This document shows positions 6,405 through 13,630 of a DNA stretch of 17,554 nt, piece after piece; the first letter of the stretch is position 1; the number at the start of each line of letters is the position of its first letter. A model generated the notes under the pieces. That model was not told the origin of the DNA. It worked only from the letters and a program-made list of their open reading frames with translations, and did no database searches. Source of the DNA: Rhodanobacteraceae bacterium (lineage in GTDB: Bacteria > Pseudomonadota > Gammaproteobacteria > Xanthomonadales > Rhodanobacteraceae); contig JAICHS010000019.1 in NCBI GenBank assembly GCA_025924775.1, forward strand, positions 1-17,554, written 5' to 3'. A program made the translations under genes and the position numbers.

Positions 6405-8162
6405 TCAAAACGGCCAGATCTTCGGGATGAGGTACATCGACAGCGCGCAGAACAACGCGATCAACGGCACGCCGACTTTGGTGAAATCCAGGAACCGGTA
6501 GCCGCCAGCGTAATACACCATCGTGTTGGTCGGATATCCCACCGGCGTCGCGAACGACGTGGCCGCGGCAAAGGCGACCGCCACCACGAACGGGCGTGGA
6601 TCGGCGTGCACCGCGTGCGCGACACTGACGGCGATGCCCACCATCAGGACCACCGACGGGTTGTGGCCCATCAGTTCGGTCAGCAGCGCCGTGAGCAGGT
6701 ACACCATCAGCAGCGCGGCCAACGGGCCGTGGTTGCCGACGACGTCCAGCGCGCCGTTGACGATCACGTGCGCCAGCCCGGTGTTCTCGATCGCGATGCC
6801 GAGCGGCAGGATGGCGCCGAGCAGGATGATGATCTTCCAGTCCATGCCCTGGTACACGTCCTTGCGGCCGAAGCAGCGCGTCAGCGCCATCGCCGCCACG
6901 CCGCAGATCGCGGCGATCGGGATCGGCAGCCAGCGCAGCGCCGAAACCACCACCACCGCGGCCATGATGCCGATCGCGACAAACGCCTTGTACTTGGGGC
7001 GACGCGCGTCGTCGCGTTCGTTCAGTATCACGAAGCGGTCGTCGCGGCGCAGGCGCTTCACCGCGTCGGCCGGCAGCAGCAGCATCAGCACGTCGCCAGT
7101 CTGGAAGGCCACGTCGCGGATCTTGTCGCGCAGCAGGTGGCCGCGGCGGTGGATGCCCAGCACGGTGGCGTTGTAGGTCGGCAGCAGGTCGAGATCGCGC
7201 AGGGTGCGGTCCTCGGCCAGGCTGGCGGGCGCGATCATGGCTTCCACCAGCACGCTGCTCTTGTCGCTGCCGTCGGTATGCGTGAACTCGGGATTGATTT
7301 CCAAATCGGCGTGCTTGCGGAAATCCTCCAGCTTGTCCCACTCGCCACGCACCAGCAGCACGTCGCCGGGTTCGAGCTTCTGGGTGCGCGGCGACCACAT
7401 GTGCTGATCGCCGCGCAGCAGTTCCAGTGGGTACACGCCAAGGTCGCCCAACCTGGCCTCGGCGATGGTCTGGCCCACCAGTGCGGAGTCGGACATCACC
7501 TTCAATTCGGTGACGTACTTGCCGACCTGGGCCGGGCCCGAAACTTCATTGTCGAAATACCTGGGCAGCAGCCAGCGGCCGATCACCATCAGGTACACGA
7601 TGCCGGCGATCGCGAGCAGCACGCCCATGTGCGCGAATTCGAAGATGCCGATCGGCGGCATTCCGTGCTCCTGGGCCAGCGAATCCACCAGCAGGTTGGA
7701 AGACGTGCCGATCAGGGTGCACACACCGCCCATCTGCGCGGCGAACGCCATCGGCATCAAGACCCGCGAAGGCGAGGTGCCGGTGCGCTGGCAAACCCTG
7801 AGCGCGAGCGGCAGGAACGTGGCGACCAGCGCGGTGTTCTTGATGAACGCGCCCAGCGGCGCGATCGCCAGCATCATGCCCAGCGACAGCAGCCACGGCT
7901 TGCGGATCCGCGAGAGCAGGTTGATGATCGGGTCCAGCGCGCCGGAGCGCTCGATGCCCAGCGCCAGCGCGAACATCGCCGCCACGGTAACGGTGGCCTC
8001 GTTGCTGAAGCCCGACAGCGCCTGCGCGGGTGAGACGATCCCGAGCGCGACCAGCAGGCCCAGCGTGATCAGGGCCACCAGGTCCACGCGCACCTTCTCG
8101 CTGGCGAACATCGCCATTGCGATCACGATGATCGCCGCGGTGGCCCAGGCCTGCCACGTCAT
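6405..8162 (-). CDS. SLC13-family anion transporter with two RCK_C (TrkA-C) domains
   Basis: A 585-residue membrane transporter of the SLC13 / ArsB-like ion transporter superfamily. An N-terminal membrane half (to about residue 215) carries the signature GTSSNL at 152-157. Two soluble RCK_C-type domains follow (about 225-385; note VLLVRGEWDKLEDF and LMLLLPADAVKRL). A second membrane half carries the repeat signature TPVGYPTNT. Relatives include sulfate, dicarboxylate and SAC1-type proteins; the substrate cannot be read from the sequence. It sits on the same strand between the catalytic and electron-transfer genes of a probable sulfite dehydrogenase. That makes export of sulfate or uptake of a sulfur oxyanion the most economical guess. 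The ATG at 8162 starts directly before the first helix. The RCK_C domains suggest ligand control. Confidence 0.88.
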   Translation of the reverse strand: MTWQAWATAAIIVIAMAMFASEKVRVDLVALITLGLLVALGIVSPAQALSGFSNEATVTVAAMFALALGIERSGALDPIINLLSRIRKPWLLSLGMMLAIAPLGAFIKNTALVATFLPLALRVCQRTGTSPSRVLMPMAFAAQMGGVCTLIGTSSNLLVDSLAQEHGMPPIGIFEFAHMGVLLAIAGIVYLMVIGRWLLPRYFDNEVSGPAQVGKYVTELKVMSDSALVGQTIAEARLGDLGVYPLELLRGDQHMWSPRTQKLEPGDVLLVRGEWDKLEDFRKHADLEINPEFTHTDGSDKSSVLVEAMIAPASLAEDRTLRDLDLLPTYNATVLGIHRRGHLLRDKIRDVAFQTGDVLMLLLPADAVKRLRRDDRFVILNERDDARRPKYKAFVAIGIMAAVVVVSALRWLPIPIAAICGVAAMALTRCFGRKDVYQGMDWKIIILLGAILPLGIAIENTGLAHVIVNGALDVVGNHGPLAALLMVYLLTALLTELMGHNPSVVLMVGIAVSVAHAVHADPRPFVVAVAFAAATSFATPVGYPTNTMVYYAGGYRFLDFTKVGVPLIALFCALSMYLIPKIWPF

Positions 8163-8358
8163 GCGCGGCCACCCGTCGTGAACACCAGTTCAAGCACCCG
8201 GGTTCTCCCCATTGCCAACCGCCTCGCGTGGCTGCGTGGCCACCGGGCCGCACGAAAAGTCGATGGCACACCCGCCGCCACCGCGACGTGGACACCCATG
8301 GTTGTCTGCGGACACGGCGCCACCGTAGCAGCTTGCCACGCCACCGCAAAAATTTCGT

Positions 8359-11358
8359 TCACGCGTCGACGGGCTCGAAGCGGTGGCCGGGCACGCGCGG
8401 TTCAGGGTCGTGCTCCAGCCGCACCTTCAGGTCGAACCACGCGGCCTGCCCGGTGACGGGGTCACCGTTGCCGTAGCGCGCATCGCGCGCGCGTTCGCCG
8501 ATGAGGTGATTCAGCAGGAAGCCGTCCACGAATTCCGGCGCGCGTGCGCCCAGCTTCCACGCTCCGCGCCGCTTGCCGATGGCGTTCCAGGTCCATACGG
8601 TGCCCGGCGCGGTGGCCGCGTGCGCACGCACCTCAACGCGCAGGCGCCCGCGCGGGGAGGTCAGCCACGCCCAATCGCCGCTGGCCAGCTTGTGCGCGGC
8701 CAGCGTGTGGGGATGCACGTACAACACGTTGCGCGCCGCAATCTGGCGCAACCAGCGGTTCTGCGAGCCCCACGCGTGGTACATGAACATCGGGCGCTGG
8801 GTGATGGCGGAAAGGGGGTAACTGTCGTTCCCTTCCCCCGCCTGCGGGGGAAGGTGCCCGGAGGGCAGATGGGGAGGATTTTCGCGAGGATCTCCCCCAA
8901 CAGGCGCCGCACGCTCGGCACTGCGTGCCGCCCTCCCCGCGAGCGGGGCAGGGAGTTCAATTTCGGAGTACCACAAGGGCACCGGGTCGAAATAGCGTTC
9001 CACCCGCGCCCGCTCGGCTTCCGGCGGTTGCACCGCGCCGTGGCCCTGCGCGGCCAGCCGGAAGCGCTGCAGCACCTCGCAATACAGTTGCAGCGTCACC
9101 GGTTCGGTATTGGCGACGAAGCCCATCGCCTGCGCCCACGCAAGGTAATCACGATTGGCCATGCGGTAGTACGCGCCGGCTTCCGGAACTTTTGTTTCGA
9201 AAAAGCAGCCATGCTCGATGTAGCGCTGCAGCTGGTCGGGGTTCGGTGCGCCCTTGCCGGCCTGCGTGCCGTCCGCGCCGCGCCAGCCTGAAAGCATGCC
9301 CACGCCGGGCGCACGCTCGTGGCGCACCATGTAGTCCGCGTAACTCTTGTAGACCGGCTGGCCGTCGGGGTCGGCCATGTTCGGCAATTTGAGGCGTGCG
9401 CCCAGGTCCAGCAGCACGTCCTGGAACGGGCGCACGTCGCGGTCCGGCGCGACCACCGGCTGGCGGATCGCGTCGGCGGCATGGTCGCAGCCGCTGATCG
9501 GGCGATCCAGCAGGCTGATGCAGTCGTAGCGTTCGAGATAAGTGGTGTCGGGCAGCACCAGGTCCGCGAACGCGACGGTTTCGGAGTCGTACGCGTCCGC
9601 GTAGATGATGTGCGGGATCTTGTAACGGCCCCCGGCGTCCTTCGCGCACAGCAGCTTGCGCGTGGCGGTGGTGTCCATCGCCGAGTTCCAGCCCATGTTG
9701 GCCATGAACAGGAACAGCGTGTCGATGTGCGTCGGGTTGGCGTCCACCGCGTTGCGGATCACCGCCTGCAGCAGGCCGTGCGCGGCCAGCGGAAATTCCC
9801 AGCTGAAGGCGTGGTCGATGCGGCGTGGTTTGCCCTCGGCGTCCACCAGCAGGTCGTCGGGCGACTGTGGATAGCCCAGTGGATTGCCCGTCAGCGAACC
9901 GTCGGGTCGGCGCGACTTCGCCGGCTTGTTGCCGGGCGGTGCGGGTTTCGGATACGGCGGGTGGTAGCGGTAGCTGCCGGGTGTATCGATCGCGCCCAGC
10001 AGGATTTGCAGCAGATGGATGGTGCGACACGTGTGGAAGCCGTTGGCGTGCGCGGCGATCCCGCGCATGGCATGCATCGACACCGGCCGGCCGCGCATCG
10101 AGTCGTGGTGGCGGCCGTGGGTATCGGTCCAGGCGATCGGCAGTTCGATGGCTGCGTCGAAGGCGACGTGCGCAAGCTCGGCGGCCAGACGGCGGATTGT
10201 CGCCGCGTCCACACCACAGGTTTCGGCTACGTGATCCGGCGCGTAGTCGTCGGCGAGGAATCGCTCGGCGACCAGCTGGAACGCCGGCACCGCCTTGCGG
10301 CCGTCGGGCAGGGTGTATTCGCCCGCGATCAGCGGCGCGATGTCGGGTTGCGTGGCGTCAGTCAGTGCGAAATCCGAAGATTTTTGTTCGTCATTCCGGA
10401 CGTTGCGGAGCAACGATCCGGAATCCGGTTTTCCGTGATCGGCGTCGTGGATTCCGGGTTCTGCGCTTTGCGCAGCCCCGGAATGACGATTTGAGGCACT
10501 ACGCACCGCGCACAGCGGCTTGCCGTCTGCATCGCGTGCGATCAAGCCATCGTCGGCCGCACCCGGCGCGCGGATCACCAGATGATGCGCGTTGCTGTAG
10601 CGCACCAGGTACTCGAAATCCACGCGATCACCCAGCAGCAGCTCGTGGATCAGCGCGCCGGCCAGGAGGCCGTCGGTGCCGGGGTTCACCGGTACCCATT
10701 CGTCCGCGATCGAGGCGTAGCCCGTGCGTACCGGATTGATCGCGACGATCTTGGCGCCGCGCGCTTTCAGCTTGCCGAGCCCCAGCTTGATCGGGTTGGA
10801 ATCGTGGTCTTCGGCCACGCCCCACAGCATCAGGTACTTCGTGCGGTCCCAATCGGGTTCGCCGAATTCCCAGAACGAGCCGCCGAAGGTGTACATGCCG
10901 GCCGCGGCCATGTTCACCGAGCAGAAACCACCGTGCGCGGCGTAGTTGATGGTGCCGAACTGCTGCGCCCACCAGCCGGTCAGCGCCTGCGACTGGTCGC
11001 GGCCGGTGAAGAACGCGAGTTCATCCGGATTGCGTGCGCGGATGTCGGAAAGCCACTTCGTCGCCAGCGCCAGCGTCTCGTCCCATTCGATCTCTCGGAA
11101 CTTGCGCTCCCCACGCTCGCCCACCCGCAGCAGCGGCTTGGACAGCCGCGCCGGCGAGTAGTGCTGCATCATCCCGGACGCGCCCTTGGCACAGATCACG
11201 CCGCGGTTGATCGGATGCGCGGGATTGCCGTCGATGTAGCGGACCTGGCCGTGCTTCAGGTGCACGCGGATGCCACACCGGCACGCGCACATGTAGCACG
11301 TGGTGGTTTTGACTTCGTCGCCGGTGGGGCGGTTCAGCTCGAGCTGGGCGTGGGGCAT
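8359..11358 (-). CDS. soeA: Molybdopterin oxidoreductase catalytic subunit (SoeA-like sulfite dehydrogenase)
   Basis: A 999-residue protein of the DMSO reductase superfamily. Cysteines 21, 24, 28 and 56 (CYMCACRC and VICAKG) bind a [4Fe-4S] cluster; Cys146 in AHGGFCSVN is the likely molybdenum ligand. Further landmarks are FFTGRDQSQ, GVAEDHDSNPIK, MANMGWNSAMD and the C-terminal dinucleotide-binding domain from about residue 850 (ITQRPMFMYHAWGSQNRWL). No twin-arginine signal precedes the first Cys, so it should stay in the cytoplasm, as SoeA does and DmsA does not. With the Fe-S and anchor genes it fits SoeABC, which oxidises sulfite to sulfate; other oxyanion or sulfur-compound reductases of this superfamily remain possible. 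The ATG at 11358 is chosen because the 108 upstream codons are low-complexity and overlap the WYL gene. Two palindromic repeats lie in frame at residues about 291-324 and 802-843. Confidence 0.87.
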   Translation of the reverse strand: MPHAQLELNRPTGDEVKTTTCYMCACRCGIRVHLKHGQVRYIDGNPAHPINRGVICAKGASGMMQHYSPARLSKPLLRVGERGERKFREIEWDETLALATKWLSDIRARNPDELAFFTGRDQSQALTGWWAQQFGTINYAAHGGFCSVNMAAAGMYTFGGSFWEFGEPDWDRTKYLMLWGVAEDHDSNPIKLGLGKLKARGAKIVAINPVRTGYASIADEWVPVNPGTDGLLAGALIHELLLGDRVDFEYLVRYSNAHHLVIRAPGAADDGLIARDADGKPLCAVRSASNRHSGAAQSAEPGIHDADHGKPDSGSLLRNVRNDEQKSSDFALTDATQPDIAPLIAGEYTLPDGRKAVPAFQLVAERFLADDYAPDHVAETCGVDAATIRRLAAELAHVAFDAAIELPIAWTDTHGRHHDSMRGRPVSMHAMRGIAAHANGFHTCRTIHLLQILLGAIDTPGSYRYHPPYPKPAPPGNKPAKSRRPDGSLTGNPLGYPQSPDDLLVDAEGKPRRIDHAFSWEFPLAAHGLLQAVIRNAVDANPTHIDTLFLFMANMGWNSAMDTTATRKLLCAKDAGGRYKIPHIIYADAYDSETVAFADLVLPDTTYLERYDCISLLDRPISGCDHAADAIRQPVVAPDRDVRPFQDVLLDLGARLKLPNMADPDGQPVYKSYADYMVRHERAPGVGMLSGWRGADGTQAGKGAPNPDQLQRYIEHGCFFETKVPEAGAYYRMANRDYLAWAQAMGFVANTEPVTLQLYCEVLQRFRLAAQGHGAVQPPEAERARVERYFDPVPLWYSEIELPAPLAGRAARSAERAAPVGGDPRENPPHLPSGHLPPQAGEGNDSYPLSAITQRPMFMYHAWGSQNRWLRQIAARNVLYVHPHTLAAHKLASGDWAWLTSPRGRLRVEVRAHAATAPGTVWTWNAIGKRRGAWKLGARAPEFVDGFLLNHLIGERARDARYGNGDPVTGQAAWFDLKVRLEHDPEPRVPGHRFEPVDA
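8829..8956. repeat. Palindromic repeat inserted in frame in the molybdoenzyme gene (copy near the C-terminus)
   Basis: This stretch holds three hairpins: CCTTCCCCCG / CGGGGGAAGG (8831-8840 with 8845-8854), GGCAC / GTGCC (8917-8921 with 8925-8929), and CCCCGC / GCGGGG (8935-8940 with 8943-8948). On the minus strand it translates to a stretch ending in HLPSGHLPPQAGEGND, rich in Pro, Gly and Arg, between the conserved-looking EIELPAP and YPLSAITQRP. The DNA resembles dispersed CCCTTCCCC/GGGGAAGG repeats, so I read it as an insertion of about 40 codons. Confidence 0.7.
10389..10488. repeat. GTCATTCCGG-type palindrome inserted in frame in the molybdoenzyme gene
   Basis: The outer arms CGTCATTCCGG (10389-10399) and CCGGAATGACG (10478-10488) are perfect inverted repeats. 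Inside lie hairpins CGTTGC-GGA-GCAACG (10401-10415) and CTGCGC-TTT-GCGCAG (10461-10475), and an inner pair CCGGAATCC / GGATTCCGG (10418-10426 with 10449-10457). On the minus strand it reads through without a stop as RHSGAAQSAEPGIHDADHGK and onward to RNDEQ. The core relates it to the intergenic elements at 3327-3453 and 13496-13548. Confidence 0.85.
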
Positions 11359-11451
11359 GGGTGTTTGCAGGCAGGTATCCAGCCGTCCGTGCAGAGCGTA
11401 GCTTGCGCAGCAGGGGAAGTCGAAGCATGGGCGGCGCAGTCCTGCGTCTGC

Positions 11452-11498
11452 GGTCCGTCGGACCTGCGGCCCAGGGCCCGATCCGGACTCGATCCGGA
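11452..11498. promoter_or_regulatory. Candidate operator region between soeA-like gene and WYL regulator
   Basis: The 202-bp divergent spacer (11359-11560) contains a perfect palindrome GGTCC-GTC-GGACC (11452-11464) and a direct repeat GATCCGGA at 11480-11487 and 11491-11498, spaced 11 bases apart, close to one helical turn. These would suit binding of a dimeric regulator such as the adjacent WYL protein. No convincing -10/-35 pair is visible for either gene, so the assignment rests on position and symmetry only. Confidence 0.35.
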
Positions 11499-11560
11499 GG
11501 CGAACGGACGAAACCCTCAAGTGCTTGCCGCCAGGCACGCGGCGCGGCATCCTGCGCGCT

Positions 11561-12541
11561 ATGCACCAGTATGAGCGCGTCCTCAAGCTGCACGGCATTT
11601 TCAAGTCGCATCGGCGGCCCGTCGGGGTGCAGCGCCTGCGTGAGGAACTGGGTTGCTCGCGCGCCACGCTGTATCGCGACATCGCGTTCCTGCGCGATGC
11701 GCTGGGCGCGCCGCTGGACAGCGACCCCGAAGGCAGCGGATTCCACTACGCCGAGGGTGAGGGCGAACGCTTCGAATTGCCCGGGCTGTGGCTGACCAGC
11801 GAGGAGCTGTCGGCATTGATGGCGCTGGAAGCGCTGGTCGCGCGGTCCGATCCTGGTGTCCTGTCGGATGCGCTGGCGCCGTTTCGCACGCGCGTGGAAA
11901 AACTGCTGAACGAGCAGGCGGGCACGCGCAAGCAGCCGCTGGAGCGCATCCGCGTGGTGCCGTGGGGTTCGCGCAAGCTCAACCAGCAGGTGTTTCGCGC
12001 GGTGGCGGGCGCGGTGCTGGCGCGCCGCCAGATCCGGTTCCGTTATCGCGCGCGCACCACCGGCTCGGACAACGTGCGCCACGTGTCGCCGCAGCGGCTG
12101 ACGCATTACCGCGACAACTGGTATCTCGATGCGTGGGACCACGACCGCGAGGCGTTGCGCAGTTTTGCGGTGGACCGCATCGGCCAGGTCGAGGTGTTGG
12201 ACCTGCCCGCCGTCGATCGCGACGAGCAGGAATTGAACGAGACGCTGGCGTCGAGCTACGGCATCTTCGCCGGTGCGCCCAAGGCCTGGGCCACGATCCG
12301 GTTTTCCAAGAAGGCCGCGCGCTGGGTGGCCGACGAGCATTGGCATTCGTTGCAGGAAAGCCGCTGGCTGGACGACGGCCGCTATGAACTCAAGGTGCCG
12401 TATTCGCAATCGCGCGAGCTGGTGATGGACATCCTGCGCTACGGACCGGACGCGGAAGTGGTGGCGCCGCAATCGCTGCGCGAGGAAATCCGCGTGATGC
12501 ACAAGCTGGCGCTGGATGAGTACGACCACGCCAGGCCGTGA
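11561..12541 (+). CDS. WYL-domain transcriptional regulator (HTH-WYL-WCX)
   Basis: A 326-residue regulator. Residues 1-60 form a winged helix-turn-helix (RLREELGCSRATLYRDIAFLRDALGAP), like the DeoR-type N-terminus of the YafY/PafBC group. A WYL domain follows around residues 150-220 (RKLNQQVFRAVAGAVLARRQIRFRYRAR, then HYRDNWYLDAWDHDREALRSFAVDRI), and a C-terminal WCX-type extension ends in ILRYGPDAEVVAPQSLREEI. WYL domains sense ligands or nucleic acid and often control stress, defence or metabolic operons. ATG 11561 is chosen because the next upstream candidate has no better ribosome binding site and the HTH begins about here. It is divergent from the molybdoenzyme gene and overlaps the patatin gene by four bases. 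The target is not known. Confidence 0.9.
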   Translation: MHQYERVLKLHGIFKSHRRPVGVQRLREELGCSRATLYRDIAFLRDALGAPLDSDPEGSGFHYAEGEGERFELPGLWLTSEELSALMALEALVARSDPGVLSDALAPFRTRVEKLLNEQAGTRKQPLERIRVVPWGSRKLNQQVFRAVAGAVLARRQIRFRYRARTTGSDNVRHVSPQRLTHYRDNWYLDAWDHDREALRSFAVDRIGQVEVLDLPAVDRDEQELNETLASSYGIFAGAPKAWATIRFSKKAARWVADEHWHSLQESRWLDDGRYELKVPYSQSRELVMDILRYGPDAEVVAPQSLREEIRVMHKLALDEYDHARP

Positions 12542-13458
12542 ACGACCCCCAGGCCCTTGAGGTTCCCGCACGCGCGCAGCCGACCATCGCGCTGGCGCTG
12601 AGTACCGGCGGCGCGCGCGGGCTGGCGCACATCGGCGCGATCGAGGCCCTCACGGCCGCGGGCTATCGCATCACCGCGGTCGCCGGCAGTTCCATGGGCG
12701 CGCTGATCGGCGGCATCCATGCGGCCGGCAAGCTGGACGTCTATCGCGACTGGGCCTGCGCGCTGCAGAAAATGGACGTGCTGAAGCTGGTGGACTGGAC
12801 GCTGTCCGGCGCGGGGCTCATCAAGGGCGATCGCATCATCGGCGTGCTGCGCGAACTGATTGGCGCGGTCAACATCGAGGACCTGCCGATTCCCTTCACC
12901 GCGGTTGCGACCGACCTCGATCGCGAGCGTGAGGTGTGGCTGACGCGCGGGCCGCTGTTCGACGCGATCCGCGCGTCCATCGCGATCCCGACCATCTTCC
13001 AGCCGCGTCCCGTGCATGGCCACCGGCTCGTCGATGGCGGCCTGATGAATCCGCTGCCGCTGACCCCGCTGTTGCGCTCGCCCAGCGACTACACCGTTGC
13101 GGTCAATGTCAACGGGCCGCCCGAGGTGCTGCCCGCGCGAGCGGGCCCCGGCAGACTCGCGCGGCCGCGCAGCGGGTTGCGCGGCAAGGTTGCGGCGTTC
13201 GTCAAGCGCACCATCGGCAACCACGAGGACGCCGCGCACGGACCCGGCTGGATGGACACGCTCACGCAGTCGCTGGACCTGATGCAGCAAAACCTCACCG
13301 GCTTCCGGCTCGCGTCCGACCGCCCCGACCTCGTGATCGAAATCCCGCGCAACGCCAGTGCCGTGTACGAGTTCTACCGCGCATCGGAACTGATCGAACT
13401 GGGCCGCGAGCGCACCGAGCGTGCGTTGTCTGCGTGGCAACCGCAGGGGCGTGGCTGA
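12538..13458 (+). CDS. Patatin-like phospholipase (RssA-like)
   Basis: A 306-residue patatin-family serine hydrolase. The oxyanion loop STGGARGLAHIG is at residues 22-33, the nucleophile elbow G-S-S-M-G has Ser52, and the catalytic Asp166 lies in LVDGG, so the Ser-Asp dyad is complete. The domain ends near residue 200; the rest is a helical tail containing PDLVIEIPRNASAVYEFYRASELI. The family hydrolyses acyl ester bonds in lipids; no signal peptide or membrane segment is seen, so a cytoplasmic or membrane-peripheral place is likely. The GTG start lies within the GTGA overlap with the WYL regulator stop, which implies translational coupling. The pair may form a functional unit in lipid turnover or stress, but that is only context. 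It is shorter than E. coli RssA relatives with extra domains, and intact. Confidence 0.92.
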   Translation: MNDPQALEVPARAQPTIALALSTGGARGLAHIGAIEALTAAGYRITAVAGSSMGALIGGIHAAGKLDVYRDWACALQKMDVLKLVDWTLSGAGLIKGDRIIGVLRELIGAVNIEDLPIPFTAVATDLDREREVWLTRGPLFDAIRASIAIPTIFQPRPVHGHRLVDGGLMNPLPLTPLLRSPSDYTVAVNVNGPPEVLPARAGPGRLARPRSGLRGKVAAFVKRTIGNHEDAAHGPGWMDTLTQSLDLMQQNLTGFRLASDRPDLVIEIPRNASAVYEFYRASELIELGRERTERALSAWQPQGRG

Positions 13459-13464
13459 CCGTGC

Positions 13465-13548
13465 TCGTCATCCGGCGAAGGCCGGTCCAACAATCGTCGT
13501 CATTTCGGGGTTGCGCGCGCTGCTTGCGGGCGGCCCCGGAATGACGAC
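13465..13548. repeat. Intergenic palindromic repeats between patatin gene and uvrD
   Basis: GTCGTCATTTCGGGG (13496-13510) pairs with CCCCGGAATGACGAC (13534-13548) with one G-U mismatch, around a GC-rich loop. It shares the GTCATTCCGGGG core with the MITE-like unit at 3297-3489 and the palindrome inside the molybdoenzyme gene. Just before it, CGTCATCCGGCGAAGGCCGG (13466-13485) looks like a fragment of a second dispersed repeat. Both genes converge here, so the hairpin may also act as a terminator for either; AAATTTT follows on the plus strand. Confidence 0.7.
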
Positions 13549-13630
13549 AAATTTTCCGGCCCCACGCAACAGCCTCGCGGGTATACGACGCTGAGCAGGT
13601 CCACCGAATGGATGGGCTTCGCGTCGCGAG

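Noticed and set aside
6027..8033. Plus-strand open frame of 668 codons opposite the transporter and ferredoxin genes
   Set aside because: It has the His/Arg/Gln-rich composition of a GC-rich antisense frame, and the minus-strand genes on the same DNA have full domain signatures.
8159..8362. 67-codon minus-strand frame between transporter and molybdoenzyme genes
   Set aside because: It overlaps both neighbours at its ends, lacks a ribosome binding site and has no recognisable domain.
11359..11682. N-terminal extension of the molybdoenzyme frame
   Set aside because: It overlaps the start of the WYL gene, reads as low-complexity sequence, and family members begin shortly before the first cysteine motif.
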